A stretch of 64,000 nt of DNA from Fortiea contorta PCC 7126 (GCF_000332295.1 NZ_KB235930.1:3065895-3129894); one strand, 5' to 3'; positions 11,630 through 21,155 are shown, numbered from the stretch's first letter. The notes: a model not told the origin generated them from the sequence alone. Made by a program: numbers and translations.

Positions 11630-12376
11630 ATGACAATGCATTCTTCTTTGCAACGTGCATTTACCAACCGCTATGCTCTGAAAGTGATTAGCGGTTTGCA
11701 TAACTTTGATAGCGATCGCACTGCTGCGGTGGTGAAAGCTGCTGATTTGGGTGGTGCGACTTTTGTTGATATCGCCGCTGATCCTGCTTTAGTAAAATTG
11801 GCGAAAAAGATTACAAATTTACCAATCTGTGTATCAGCAGTTGAACCAGAAAAATTTGTGCAGGTGGTAGCAGCTGGCGCTGATTTAATTGAAATTGGTA
11901 ATTTTGATAGTTTTTATGCTCAAGGACGCCGTTTTGATGCGCCAGAAGTTCTAGAACTAACTCGCCAAACCCGCGCTCTGCTCCCAGAAATTACTTTATC
12001 TGTTACCGTCCCTCACATTCTGCCCCTAGATCAACAAGTACAGCTAGCAGAAGAATTAGTCACAGCAGGAGCCGATATTATTCAAACCGAAGGCGGTACT
12101 AGCAGTCAACCAACTCACTCTGGCTCCTTGGGACTAATTGAAAAAGCTGCTCCCACCTTAGCAGCAGCTTTTGAGATTTCCCACGCCGTTTCCGTACCCG
12201 TTTTGTGTGCTTCCGGTATTTCCAGCGTTACCGCACCTCTAGCGATCGCAGCTGGTGCTGCGGGTGTTGGTGTCGGCGCCGCTATCAACCAACTCAACAG
12301 CGAAGTCGCTATGATCGCCGCTGTTCGTGGTTTAGTAGAAGCACTGTCTAAAACTAGAGTAGAGGCTAGGGGTTAG
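11630..12376 (+). CDS. ycf23: Ycf23 (DUF561) TIM-barrel-like protein
   Basis: 248 residues matching the Ycf23/DUF561 family, encoded in red-algal plastids and cyanobacterial genomes. The alternating pattern (VKAADLGGATFVDIAADPALV, AGADLIEIGNFDSF, AGADIIQTEGGTSS) looks like a phosphate-binding TIM barrel, as in thiamine or histidine biosynthesis enzymes. The reaction is unknown. ATGs at 11630 and 11636 are both possible starts; the first gives the usual length. Its 3' end runs into the G/C-skewed tandem repeat region. Confidence 0.9.
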   Translation: MTMHSSLQRAFTNRYALKVISGLHNFDSDRTAAVVKAADLGGATFVDIAADPALVKLAKKITNLPICVSAVEPEKFVQVVAAGADLIEIGNFDSFYAQGRRFDAPEVLELTRQTRALLPEITLSVTVPHILPLDQQVQLAEELVTAGADIIQTEGGTSSQPTHSGSLGLIEKAAPTLAAAFEISHAVSVPVLCASGISSVTAPLAIAAGAAGVGVGAAINQLNSEVAMIAAVRGLVEALSKTRVEARG

Positions 12377-12468
12377 AAAGGTGGGGGGATGGGGGGGTGG
12401 GGAGTGTGGGGAGTGTGGGGTGATGAGAGAAAAAAAGAATTTATGCTTACGCTTTTGATCTTCTCCTT

Positions 12469-12585
12469 CCTCCCACACCTCCCACACCTCCCACACCTCC
12501 CACACCTCCCACACCTCCCACACCTCCCACACCTCCCACACCTCCCACACCTCCCACACCTCCCACACCTCCCACACCTCCCACA
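12469..12585. repeat. 9-bp tandem repeat, 13 perfect copies (CCTCCCACA)
   Basis: Thirteen exact copies of CCTCCCACA span 117 bp between the convergent ycf23 and aminotransferase genes. Because 9 is a multiple of 3, reading frames stay open through the array and produce spurious repetitive ORFs. About 50-80 bp upstream, 12388-12422 carries G-rich sequence (GGGGAGTGTGGGG) that is roughly the inverse of the array. The transcript could therefore fold back on itself. The minus strand is G-rich enough to suggest quadruplex formation. Copy number is probably variable. Confidence 0.95.
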
Positions 12586-12605
12586 CTTCCTATACCCTAG
12601 ACCCT

Positions 12606-13754
12606 TCACCCTAAACTATCTTTTAAAGCATAAATCACCTGGTCTTGCTGTTGGCGCGTCAATTCGGGAAACATGGGTAAAGATAAAACCTCGTGACAAG
12701 CTTGCTCTGCTATTGGCAATTGCCCCGGCTGATAACCCAAATCTTGATAAACTGGCTGTAGATGCAAAGGATAGGGATAATAAACCATCGAATTTACTCC
12801 CCGTTGTTGCAATTGACTACGAACCGATTCTCGAAAGGTAGCGCTGGAACCGTTCCGCCCCTCACTAGAGATGCGAATTGTATACTGATTCCAAACACTC
12901 ACACCTCCAGCTAATTCCTGGGGCGCAGTAATACCAGCAACTTGACTGAGAAACTGGTGATAATAACTAGCGATCGCCTGTCGTTGTTGATTCCAATCAT
13001 CGAGATAACGTAGCTTAATACTGAGAATCACTGCTTGGATGGCATCTAACCGACTATTAACACCAATGTCTTCATATTCATAGCGATTTCTCTGGCCATG
13101 CTCCTTCAATATCCGTACCTGAGCAGCGATCGCCGGATCATTCGTTGTGATAGCACCACCATCACCGCAAGCACCGAGATTTTTTGTGGGGTAAAAACTA
13201 AAACACCCAATATGACCAATGCTACCTACCTTTTTTCCGTCCCAGCTAGCGCCTGTAGATTGAGCGCAATCCTCAATCACTGCTAAATTATGAGATTGAG
13301 CGATCGCCATCAGCGCCGTCATATCAACAGGTTGACCAAACAGGTGGACTGGGATAATGGCTTTGGTTTTGGGTGTAATTGCTGCTGCTACTTGCGATAA
13401 ATCCAGATTAAACGTAGTCGCATCTATATCCACAAATACCGGCTTTGCACCTACAGCACTAATCACCTCAGCTGTAGCTACAAAGGTAAAAGGTGTAGTA
13501 ATTACTTCATCACCCGCACCAATTTCTAAAGCACGCAGCGCTAAAAACAAAGCATCAGTACCAGAATTACACGCTACACATTCTGTCACACCGTGATAGT
13601 CAGCAAACTGTTTTTCAAAACCCGCTACCAGGGGACCGCCAATATAACGACCAGAAGCTAAAACCTCCAAGACAGCAGCACTCACATCTGCTTCAATAGT
13701 GGTGTATTGCTGCTTGATATCAAAGGCAGGAATGGGATTTACGCTTTGGATCAT
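12606..13754 (-). CDS. DegT/DnrJ/EryC1/StrS-family sugar aminotransferase
   Basis: 382 residues. PLP-dependent enzymes of this family transfer an amino group onto keto-sugars bound to a nucleotide, used in surface polysaccharides or secondary metabolites. Family landmarks: GRYIGGP (36-41), the SGTDAL cofactor loop (64-69), ED(C)AQ (161-165), and the Schiff-base lysine in FYPTKNLG (K191). The last segment NQYTIR and the LHLQPVY loop are also typical. The nearest neighbours do not form a polysaccharide cluster, so the substrate is open. Cytosolic. Confidence 0.92.
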   Translation of the reverse strand: MIQSVNPIPAFDIKQQYTTIEADVSAAVLEVLASGRYIGGPLVAGFEKQFADYHGVTECVACNSGTDALFLALRALEIGAGDEVITTPFTFVATAEVISAVGAKPVFVDIDATTFNLDLSQVAAAITPKTKAIIPVHLFGQPVDMTALMAIAQSHNLAVIEDCAQSTGASWDGKKVGSIGHIGCFSFYPTKNLGACGDGGAITTNDPAIAAQVRILKEHGQRNRYEYEDIGVNSRLDAIQAVILSIKLRYLDDWNQQRQAIASYYHQFLSQVAGITAPQELAGGVSVWNQYTIRISSEGRNGSSATFRESVRSQLQQRGVNSMVYYPYPLHLQPVYQDLGYQPGQLPIAEQACHEVLSLPMFPELTRQQQDQVIYALKDSLG

Positions 13755-13884
13755 GAGTTTTTATTTTATCTGAAGATACAAACATGCACTTCGACGGTCA
13801 ATATTTGCTTGTTGAATTGTTAATCAAAAAGCTGTTTGAAGACAGTCGTCCAAAATAATGATCAGCTAAGGAGAGAGAAAATCA

Positions 13885-14661
13885 ATGCCAGAACTGATCA
13901 AACTAGATTTAGTAGATTTGGCTATGGCTGTAGGATTGATGGCGATCGCCATTGGTTTATCTGCATGGGAAAAACTAGGACTAGAGTTAAATATAGCCTT
14001 GGCTACCGGCAGAACTATTCTACAATTACTCGTTTTCGGATACGTTTTCGACATCATTTTTGCTTTGAACAACTCTGTGGCAGTTTTGGCAACTTTAGCA
14101 GTAATGCTGACGATTACCGCGATTGTCGCACGAAACCGCATCAGTCAAAAAATTCCCCGCCTCTTACCTTGGGTTTGGGGATCGATGTTATTCAGTACGG
14201 CTGTGACTGTTTTTTACACCAACTTTTTGATTATTCAACCAGAGAGATGGTATGAACCCCGTTACGTGATTCCCCTAGCAGGAATAGTATTAGGTAATGC
14301 CATGAATGCTGCAGCGATCGCTGGCGAACGGTTGGTTAACACCATTAATGCATCTCCATCGGAAATTGAAACTCACCTGAGCTTAGGCGCTACTCCCCAG
14401 CAAGCAGTTAACCAATATCGCCAAGACGCCATTAGAGCCGGATTGATCCCCACTCTCAATCAAATGATGATTATAGGTATGGTTGCGCTACCCCCAGTTA
14501 CCACAGGACAGTTACTAGGCGGAGTCCAACCCTTGGATGCTGTATCCTATGAAATCTCACTCATATTTATGGTGGCTCTAGCTAACTTGCTGACTACACT
14601 TTTAGTGACTAAGGGGTTATGTCGTCAGTTTTTTAACTCAAGCGCACAGTTGATTAGATAA
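13885..14661 (+). CDS. fetB: FetB-type iron-export ABC transporter permease (UPF0014)
   Basis: 258 residues with about seven hydrophobic segments. The conserved UPF0014/YbbM blocks are present: ATGRTILQLLVFGYV (~40-54), IPLAGIVLGNAMNAAA (~129-144), and the cytoplasmic loop EIETHLSLGATPQQA. In E. coli FetB pairs with the ATPase FetA and exports iron under oxidative stress. No fetA lies next to it here. An AAGGAGAGAG ribosome site lies about 10 nt before the ATG. The gene ends a few bases before a convergent hypothetical gene. Confidence 0.88.
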   Translation: MPELIKLDLVDLAMAVGLMAIAIGLSAWEKLGLELNIALATGRTILQLLVFGYVFDIIFALNNSVAVLATLAVMLTITAIVARNRISQKIPRLLPWVWGSMLFSTAVTVFYTNFLIIQPERWYEPRYVIPLAGIVLGNAMNAAAIAGERLVNTINASPSEIETHLSLGATPQQAVNQYRQDAIRAGLIPTLNQMMIIGMVALPPVTTGQLLGGVQPLDAVSYEISLIFMVALANLLTTLLVTKGLCRQFFNSSAQLIR

Positions 14662-14681
14662 TTAATTGATTATTTGGCACC

Positions 14682-16502
14682 TCACCCTACTCTTGAGCGG
14701 TTATAAACTGGTCTACCTTGCGAATCATAAACAAGCAGCGACAGGCTAGCATTATCACTAATGACTGCCAATGCATCCTGTAAGTTATACCAGTGATTAT
14801 TCGCACTCATTGCTTTAGTGGGATCTTGGAGACTAGGATCAATCAAGCTACTTTGCCTAACTTGGTCATATTCACGGGTTAATTGCACAATAATTGCTCT
14901 GTTATTGATCGTGAAAGTGCAAATCCGAATTTCTCTAGTACAGGTTTTCTGGAGATCAGCTTGGGTCTGCTGTAAATTACCAGTAACTGCAAATTTTTCT
15001 TGCGCTTGTTTAAGATTTGTGGAGTAGGGCGTTATTAAAGACTGGGCCTGATTGTAGTAAAAACTTTCGCGGGAAATTTGTTTTGCAGCTTGTAGAGCTT
15101 GACCCCATCTCACCACTGCAGCTTGCCATTGTTTATTGTTTTCTGCAACTTTAGCTTGGTTAGCTGTGCCGGTGGCTTGTTGGTAGGTTTTGAAGGCTAA
15201 TTGTTCGAGAGTAGCGCGATCGCGCGCGGCTGCTAATTTCGGTTTATACTCAACTAATAACTTTTGCGCTGGTTGATATCCTGAGCTAGTTTGCGGGATG
15301 ATATTGAGGGCATTAATTACCACCTGCCAAGTGGACTGCACTTTTTGCCAGTCAGTTAAAGATTTAGCTGTCGTCTCTCTTTGAATAGCTACACTGGCTA
15401 CAGCTTTGGCTGCAGACAATTTTTTCAGCCATTTTTCTTCTGTGAGCAACTGCTGATTGATTTTTGCTAGGTTGGTGCGATAATTCAGTAACTTTGGCTG
15501 CACTAGCCCATAGAGTTCGCTATCAGCATTGATCCCTTCCAAAGGTGCGATCGCCTGTCGCCAGATCTGCTGTCTAGCTTGTAATTCTTCTATACTTTTG
15601 GCGGGTGTTTGAGTTGACTGCTCTGCTACTGTTGCTGTCTGTAAAGCTTTAATCGTAGTGTTAATTTTTTCTGACTTCTGTAACAAACTCGTTTTGAGTT
15701 CTTCTCTTTCTTGGTGACGAGGCGACCAGCTAGGAATTGTACCCAAAGATAAGCTAGCTGTTTCTAGTTTTTGCTGCACCAGTGCTAATTCTTGCTCAGA
15801 CCTAGCAGCGCCAATCAGTTGTCTAGACTCTGTGTTGATTTGTTTCGCCGTCTGGAGTTCTGGACACTCTGAAGTTACACAAGGACGGGTTAACAGGTAA
15901 GCACCAGTTCCCAAAAGAGCGATCGCTCCTAAAGCCGCACCCAATAAAATTGGTTTGATCGGGCGCTGAGGTTTAACAGTCAATAAATCCGGCCCACCCG
16001 CCAAAGGATCAAAAATCTCCTCCTCAGGCGCTCCCAAACCAGAATCAGATTCATAAATATATGCAGTTTCTGGGCGAGTCTGCTCAAAAGCTTCTTCTCT
16101 CGGCGCTCCCAGATGTTCTGATGATGAAAAAGTTAAGGGTATATCAGTAAATTTTTGGAATATATCACCCTCATCTACTTTCACTTGTTCTTCTCGCCTC
16201 TGCTCATTCCATGCGAGCAACCGTTGAGCATAGGGGCGTTTTTCACCGGAGACTCTGAGAAAACATACTGCTGGTTGCTCCCAATAGCTAGGTAAGGACT
16301 GGAGTGTTTCCTCTAGCAGTTGCAACACCGTTTCCAGATCAACTTTTACATTTGCTGGATGTTGAGTTAGGATCATTAACTCGCCATTATTGAGAGCGCA
16401 TTTCACCTGGAAGAGTTGACCAGATGGAATTTTTGCCAATATCTGTTCTTGTAAAGTTTTGGCTAAAAGCTGTAGTTCTTCCTGCTGGACTGCTACTCTC
16501 AT
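14682..16502 (-). CDS. Membrane-anchored coiled-coil protein of unknown function
   Basis: 606 residues, family not recognised. Residues 1-100 form a soluble alpha/beta-looking domain. Residues ~105-180 are acidic and disordered, and contain a twice-repeated LGAPxEExF motif (131-139 and 156-164). A transmembrane helix spans ~184-205. Residues ~215-480 are helical, rich in Ala/Gln/Lys/Glu and probably coiled coil. A small C-terminal domain (~500-606) carries cysteines at the start of LQKTCTREIRICTF. The layout, with a cytosolic N-domain, one helix and a long extracytoplasmic region, would suit an envelope or scaffold role, but this is only inference. Confidence 0.75.
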   Translation of the reverse strand: MRVAVQQEELQLLAKTLQEQILAKIPSGQLFQVKCALNNGELMILTQHPANVKVDLETVLQLLEETLQSLPSYWEQPAVCFLRVSGEKRPYAQRLLAWNEQRREEQVKVDEGDIFQKFTDIPLTFSSSEHLGAPREEAFEQTRPETAYIYESDSGLGAPEEEIFDPLAGGPDLLTVKPQRPIKPILLGAALGAIALLGTGAYLLTRPCVTSECPELQTAKQINTESRQLIGAARSEQELALVQQKLETASLSLGTIPSWSPRHQEREELKTSLLQKSEKINTTIKALQTATVAEQSTQTPAKSIEELQARQQIWRQAIAPLEGINADSELYGLVQPKLLNYRTNLAKINQQLLTEEKWLKKLSAAKAVASVAIQRETTAKSLTDWQKVQSTWQVVINALNIIPQTSSGYQPAQKLLVEYKPKLAAARDRATLEQLAFKTYQQATGTANQAKVAENNKQWQAAVVRWGQALQAAKQISRESFYYNQAQSLITPYSTNLKQAQEKFAVTGNLQQTQADLQKTCTREIRICTFTINNRAIIVQLTREYDQVRQSSLIDPSLQDPTKAMSANNHWYNLQDALAVISDNASLSLLVYDSQGRPVYNRSRVG

Positions 16503-17104
16503 GGACTGTTCCCGCTGCTTTTATAGATGTTTGTGCTGATGATCGAGGATACAAAATGACAGGCTGTTGTATTTTGAATACAGATGCACGGTTTAACCAA
16601 CCGCAGTCAGAGAATCAGATAGAACAATTTTTTAACATAAATTCCTAATTTTTACCAAGCATTCTTTTTGTAGTACTATGGGTAGCATTTAAGAATCTTA
16701 CTGAAGGTAGATCTAGAAATAAGAAAGTTTTTCAGCATTTTTACTACTCTATGCGTAATAATGAGATGCGTAGCTGATACAACTAATCGTTAAATAAATT
16801 GCACTACAGTAGTCATAAATTTATCCTCAGATTAGAGAAAATACATGGAGTTATTGATTCTTGACAAATATGCTGGTAATCAGAAAGGCTAGCAAATTTA
16901 CTAGGAATATCAAGCACATGTTGTTAAACTGCTAATAGTAGTTAGAACCAAAAGTTCATTTGCCTCCACGGCTGAATTCGATAAAATTAATTCGTGAAAA
17001 GTAAATTTTTATCATCGTCCATAGTCTGATTCTGGAATTAAGGTGCTGCAAACAGTCGAAGATAGCACCAACGAAATGCTGTTGATTGTGTCAATACAAG
17101 GTGC
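16503..17104. other. Intergenic region, about 600 bp
   Basis: AT-rich sequence between the divergent coiled-coil and SucC-like genes. I see no protein gene, tRNA or clear terminator. Promoters for both flanking genes presumably lie here, but none stood out enough to mark. Confidence 0.5.
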
Positions 17105-18340
17105 ATGTCCATGGATTTATTGGAGTACCAAGTTAAAGAATGGTTCGGGAAAATAGGCATTCCGGTATTGCCCTCCCAAAGAATCGACCACCCGACAGAC
17201 CTCAAGCGTTTGAAAATTCAATATCCAATTGTACTCAAGTCCCAGGTACATGCGGCTGAAAGGGCCAAAGCAGGTGGAGTGAGAGTTGTAGAAACCACAA
17301 TCGATGCGATCGCCGCTGCTCAAACCATCTTCAATTTGCCTATTTGGGGTGAGTTACCAGAGGTTGTATTGGCAGAATCTCGGTACGATGCTCAACAAGA
17401 ATTTTATTTAGCAGTAGTTTTAGATACTGCTGTCTGCCGACCAGTACTTTTAGGTTGTAAAGAAGCTGATATCGATTGGGAATCAGCAGGGGAAAAAATG
17501 CATTATGTCGTTGTGGGGCAAGAATTTTCACCATTCTACGCCCGACGACTAGCACTGAAAATGGGCTTGCAAGGAGCACTAATGCAGTCCATTAGCAGCG
17601 TGGTTGAGAAGATGTACCAGTTATTTGTGCAACAAGATTTAGACTTAGTAGAAATCAATCCCCTCGCTGTTAACACTACAGGTCAGGTCATGGCTCTAAA
17701 TGGTAAAGTCAGAGTCAATGAGCGAGCCATCGGTCGTCATCCCGAACTCAGCCAGATGATGGCAAAAATAATCACCACTAGTACTGGTAGCGAGATAAAC
17801 GGTCATTTAGGTAACTGGGATGGAGTCGAAATGCACGGTAAAATCGGTATCTTAGGTAACGGTACCGGCTCAGTGATGGCCACTCTAGATTTAGTAGCCA
17901 ATGGCGGCGGGAAGCCCGGTGTGTGCTTGAATCTACGCCATGCTTTCCTCACCGACACGTCGCCCACGACCTTTTGCGATCGCCTAGAAAAAGGTTTGAA
18001 AATTCTCGCTACCGACAAAAGTATACAAGTTATACTAATTAATCTCCTGGGTAGTGTTTCCCAGGCAACAAAATTAGCCGAGGTCATAGTCAAATTTCTG
18101 CAAAACCACAACAACGAACTCAAACCACAAGCTACTCGCGCCAATGGAAACAAAAGCAGAAGAGAAATTAATTCACCCCGCTTAGTTGTCCGTCTTGCTG
18201 GTTCTGATTTCGACGCTGCTAAAGAATACTTAGCAACAATCAAAAATCAGAGCGATGTGCTCACAGTTGTGGAAAATTTAGATGAAGCCGTCGCACAAGC
18301 AGTCCGTTTTGCTAAGTCTGTGGCTTCTTACAAAAGATAA
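17105..18340 (+). CDS. SucC-like ATP-grasp protein, probably catalytically impaired
   Basis: 411 residues, clearly homologous over the whole length to succinyl-CoA synthetase beta subunit: ATP-grasp start MDLLEYQVKEWF, QVHAAERAKAGGVRVV, and DLVEINPL. SucC normally binds ATP-Mg and passes phosphate to SucD. Against E. coli SucC the glutamate and asparagine of EINPL are kept (E183, N185). The magnesium ligand D213 is replaced by N199, and the conserved glycine-rich FLDVGGG stretch reads CLNLRHAF. The frame is intact and unusually long at the C-terminus. The SucD-like gene follows 270 bp downstream on the same strand. It could be a regulatory or repurposed pair rather than a TCA-cycle enzyme. 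Confidence 0.85.
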   Translation: MSMDLLEYQVKEWFGKIGIPVLPSQRIDHPTDLKRLKIQYPIVLKSQVHAAERAKAGGVRVVETTIDAIAAAQTIFNLPIWGELPEVVLAESRYDAQQEFYLAVVLDTAVCRPVLLGCKEADIDWESAGEKMHYVVVGQEFSPFYARRLALKMGLQGALMQSISSVVEKMYQLFVQQDLDLVEINPLAVNTTGQVMALNGKVRVNERAIGRHPELSQMMAKIITTSTGSEINGHLGNWDGVEMHGKIGILGNGTGSVMATLDLVANGGGKPGVCLNLRHAFLTDTSPTTFCDRLEKGLKILATDKSIQVILINLLGSVSQATKLAEVIVKFLQNHNNELKPQATRANGNKSRREINSPRLVVRLAGSDFDAAKEYLATIKNQSDVLTVVENLDEAVAQAVRFAKSVASYKR

Positions 18341-18363
18341 TTAGAGTTTTGGCGATGTGCGGG

Positions 18364-18422
18364 TTAAGGGGTAAGAATAAATCAACAACTTTCTTTCTGG
18401 CTCTTATTCGCCTTACCCCTAA
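18364..18422. repeat. Intergenic palindrome after the sucC-like gene
   Basis: Imperfect inverted arms TTAAGGGGTAAGAATAA (18364-18380) and CTTATTCGCCTTACCCCTAA (18403-18422) begin 24 bp after the stop codon. They form a strong RNA hairpin. One of several palindromes of the same layout in the window. It separates the two SucCD-like genes and may weaken read-through. Confidence 0.7.
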
Positions 18423-18610
18423 TTTATTATTTCTCAAAAATAAGTTTTTTATTTAAATAAAATCTAAAATGACACGACACTGTGCGTGTGTCGCTTTTAT
18501 TACTATTAGCTTTAGCATTGGGGATAGAAAAATTACACGGAACAACGGTACAGGCTTGCAGCGACTTTTCGCAAAATTCAAAATTTAAAATGGTATTACC
18601 TTAGTATTTT

Positions 18611-19492
18611 ATGAACTTAACCCCAGATAGCAAAGTAATTATTCAAGGCTTTGGTGAATTTATCTCAGCAACTCACATCAATCAAATGAAAGCTTATGGC
18701 ACAAATTTAGTTGCTGGCGTCAATCCCGGATTTGGTGGACAAAAGCTGTATGGTTTGCCAGTATTCGACTTAGTTGAAGAAGTAGTAAATTATTTAGGAG
18801 CAATTGATACAACAATTATCTGCGTTAAACCTTATGAAGTCTTGGATGCAGCCCTAGAAGCGATTGCATCTCATATTCGCCAGATTATTATTATCTCCGC
18901 TGGTGTCCCACCTCTAGACATGGTGCAATTACTCCGCAAAGCCGAGACAGGTGAAACTTTAGTGGTAGGGCCCAATAGTCCGGGAATTATTGTTCCGGGG
19001 AAAATTCTCCTAGGTACTCACCCCAGTGAATTTTATACCCCTGGCGCAGTGGGAATCGTTAGTCGCAGCACCACCTTAACCTACGAAGTCGCCTACGAGT
19101 TAACAAAAGCTGGTTTAGGGCAGTCAATCAGTGTCAGTATTGGTAGTGATGCGATCGTTGGTTCATCATTTTTGCAATGGCTGCAAATCCTCGACGAAGA
19201 TGAAAACACACAGGCGATCGTCTTAGTTGGTCAACCGGGTGGTGATAGTGAAGAAACTGCAGCCCGCTACATCGCCGAAGCAATTGATAAACCAGTAATT
19301 GCATACATCGCAGGTACGCAAGCACCACCAGGGAAACATTGGCGTCAGACAGGAACCCTCGCCACAATTATCGGCCGTGATCCTAATTTCGGCACAGCAC
19401 AAAATAAATTAACTGCATTCAAAGCTGCTCAGGTTCCAGTCGCTGAACGCCCTTCGCAAATTCCCGAATTGCTCAAAAAGCTGGTTAATTAA
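18611..19492 (+). CDS. SucD-like protein lacking the catalytic phosphohistidine
   Basis: 293 residues, full-length homologue of succinyl-CoA synthetase alpha subunit. The Rossmann CoA-binding half is recognisable but altered: GFGEFISATH where E. coli has GFTGSQGTFH. GPNSPGIIVPG and SRSTTLTYEVAYE match well. Aligned without gaps to E. coli SucD, the phosphorylated His246 is Q246 (GKHWRQTG) and its partner Glu208 is Q208 (VGQPGG). Both are required in the known enzyme, so ordinary succinyl-CoA synthesis is unlikely. A histidine at 243 is the only nearby alternative. Partner of the SucC-like gene upstream, which is altered in the same way. Confidence 0.85.
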   Translation: MNLTPDSKVIIQGFGEFISATHINQMKAYGTNLVAGVNPGFGGQKLYGLPVFDLVEEVVNYLGAIDTTIICVKPYEVLDAALEAIASHIRQIIIISAGVPPLDMVQLLRKAETGETLVVGPNSPGIIVPGKILLGTHPSEFYTPGAVGIVSRSTTLTYEVAYELTKAGLGQSISVSIGSDAIVGSSFLQWLQILDEDENTQAIVLVGQPGGDSEETAARYIAEAIDKPVIAYIAGTQAPPGKHWRQTGTLATIIGRDPNFGTAQNKLTAFKAAQVPVAERPSQIPELLKKLVN

Positions 19493-19493
19493 G

Positions 19494-20435
19494 TTACAGA
19501 GCAATCAACACAAATTTGTTCACAACTTCGTGTTTATTAATATTACGTAACATTATTTTTCTCAGTAAAATCCACCATGCCAGAGGAACAATCAAGGTTG
19601 GGTATACCATCAAAATAAAGCTTTTCAAACTGCCGTGTTTAAGTGCTACTAAAGACCAATGTAATCTTAAGTAACTTTTAGTAGTCTGAAAACTAGGTAT
19701 TTGAGCTAAATATTTTTGGTTAACCAAAGTGTAAATTTTCTTTTTCATCAACACATTTGTGTCTAAGCGCTGATTCCAAGAAAACTTTTGATTATAAGCG
19801 CCAGTCCAAATTGTCCGATAAGCCAGACACTGATTGAGAAAAATAGCGTCGCCAAATGCAGCTATCCGAATCCAAGAATCAATATCATCGCAGTTAGCGT
19901 CAAGCTGCGAGTCCCAACCACCAGTTTGCAAAAAAGCTTCACGTTTACAGGCAACTTGTACAGGAGTTCCAAAAGGTACAAGTTCCAAGAGCATACCATA
20001 GTGAATATCTGCTTGGGGAATATAAAAAGCCAGCCCAGTCCCTAATTTGGGAGTGCGACTCAGTTCAACTTGATTACCGTCCACCTGAGCTGCTATACAA
20101 GAGCAGATAACAGCGCTAGGATGAAGTGCGATCGCCCTCACCATTTCTTCTAGACAATTCGGCGCTAAGTAATCATCATCATCCAAAAACTTAATCCAAT
20201 CACCACTAGCTGTTTCTACTCCCGTATTCACCGCAGCTGCGTGACCCTTGTTCACCAGATGACGATGATAAACAACATCCTCACCTAAGCTTTTCACATA
20301 AGCTTCTGTTCCATCAGACGAACAATCATCAACAATTACTACTTCACAGTTGAGCGTCTGATTCAATGCTGAATCAACTGCGCGTCGCAGCCATTCCAAG
20401 CGATTATAGGTAGTAATGACGACACTGAACTTCAT
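19494..20435 (-). CDS. Family 2 glycosyltransferase
   Basis: 313 residues from the preferred start at 20435 (MKFSVVITTYN), which has CAGGTGG about 7 nt upstream; a longer frame from 20471 adds 12 unlikely residues. The GT-A fold is visible: VVITTYNRLEWL, VDDCSSDGT, and the metal-binding FLDDDDYL around residue 96-103. These enzymes use nucleotide sugars to build polysaccharides or glycolipids. A hydrophobic stretch near the C-terminus (SFILMVYPTLIVPLAWWILL) may attach it to the membrane. Its stop lies 2 bp from the convergent SucD-like stop. Acceptor and donor unknown. Confidence 0.88.
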   Translation of the reverse strand: MKFSVVITTYNRLEWLRRAVDSALNQTLNCEVVIVDDCSSDGTEAYVKSLGEDVVYHRHLVNKGHAAAVNTGVETASGDWIKFLDDDDYLAPNCLEEMVRAIALHPSAVICSCIAAQVDGNQVELSRTPKLGTGLAFYIPQADIHYGMLLELVPFGTPVQVACKREAFLQTGGWDSQLDANCDDIDSWIRIAAFGDAIFLNQCLAYRTIWTGAYNQKFSWNQRLDTNVLMKKKIYTLVNQKYLAQIPSFQTTKSYLRLHWSLVALKHGSLKSFILMVYPTLIVPLAWWILLRKIMLRNINKHEVVNKFVLIAL

Positions 20436-20645
20436 AAATTTGCCACCTGAAACGAAGAAATCAACAAACATAACTGTGAGAAATTACACCAGTTATAGCC
20501 TGAGATTTATCTTCTGGAAATAGAATTCAGCTTTCCTCAGCACTCACACGAAGACGGGCAAAAATTCGCGACTGCAAATAACTAGACTCTCAAGCGGTTC
20601 TGGATTTATGATTGATGATCGTGGGTTTTTGAAAACGAACAGGCC

Positions 20646-21008
20646 ATGAACGCTCAAGAAATCATCCGCTCCATCGAAGCGGAACAACTAAAATCTAATT
20701 TGCCCGACATCTATGTGGGCGATACAGTAAAAGTCGGCGTCAAGATTAAAGAAGGTGATAAATATCGTGTGCAACCCTACGAAGGGGTAGTAATTGCCAA
20801 ACGCAACGGCGGTATTAACGAAACAATTACAGTGCGCCGCGTATTTCAAGGTGTCGGCGTCGAGCGCGTATTTCTGCTCCACTCCCCCCGCATCGACAGC
20901 ATCAAAGTATTGCGTCGTGGGAAGGTGCGCCGTGCTAAACTATATTATCTCCGCCAACGTGTTGGCAAAGCTACCCGGATCAAACAGCGCTTTGACCGTC
21001 CTCTGTAG
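20646..21008 (+). CDS. rplS: 50S ribosomal protein L19
   Basis: 120 residues, the usual length for cyanobacterial L19, a large-subunit protein at the interface with 16S rRNA. Signature segments [23 protein letters not shown]-like [27 protein letters not shown] and [11 protein letters not shown] are present. First gene of the translation block that continues through tRNA-Trp, secE and nusG. Confidence 0.97.
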   Translation: MNAQEIIRSIEAEQLKSNLPDIYVGDTVKVGVKIKEGDKYRVQPYEGVVIAKRNGGINETITVRRVFQGVGVERVFLLHSPRIDSIKVLRRGKVRRAKLYYLRQRVGKATRIKQRFDRPL

Positions 21009-21155
21009 CCAGCCGTGCCAAGTATGGGAGAAAGCTTAACTCAACAGCGGCAGATGCCGCTAATTTGTTCCCTCAAAAAAGTTAAGGTACAATAAACCAG
21101 AATTGCGTTAAACTTAGAAAAGTTCAGCGCAATTATTGAACCAAAAACAGCTTGT

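Noticed and set aside
12332-12841. Repetitive open frames (WEV, CGR and HLP repeats) across the 9-bp array
   Set aside because: They exist only because a 9-bp period keeps all frames open; there is no ribosome site or protein-like composition.
17105-19492. Annotating the pair as working succinyl-CoA synthetase
   Set aside because: Key catalytic and metal residues are substituted in both subunits, so the enzyme name would mislead.
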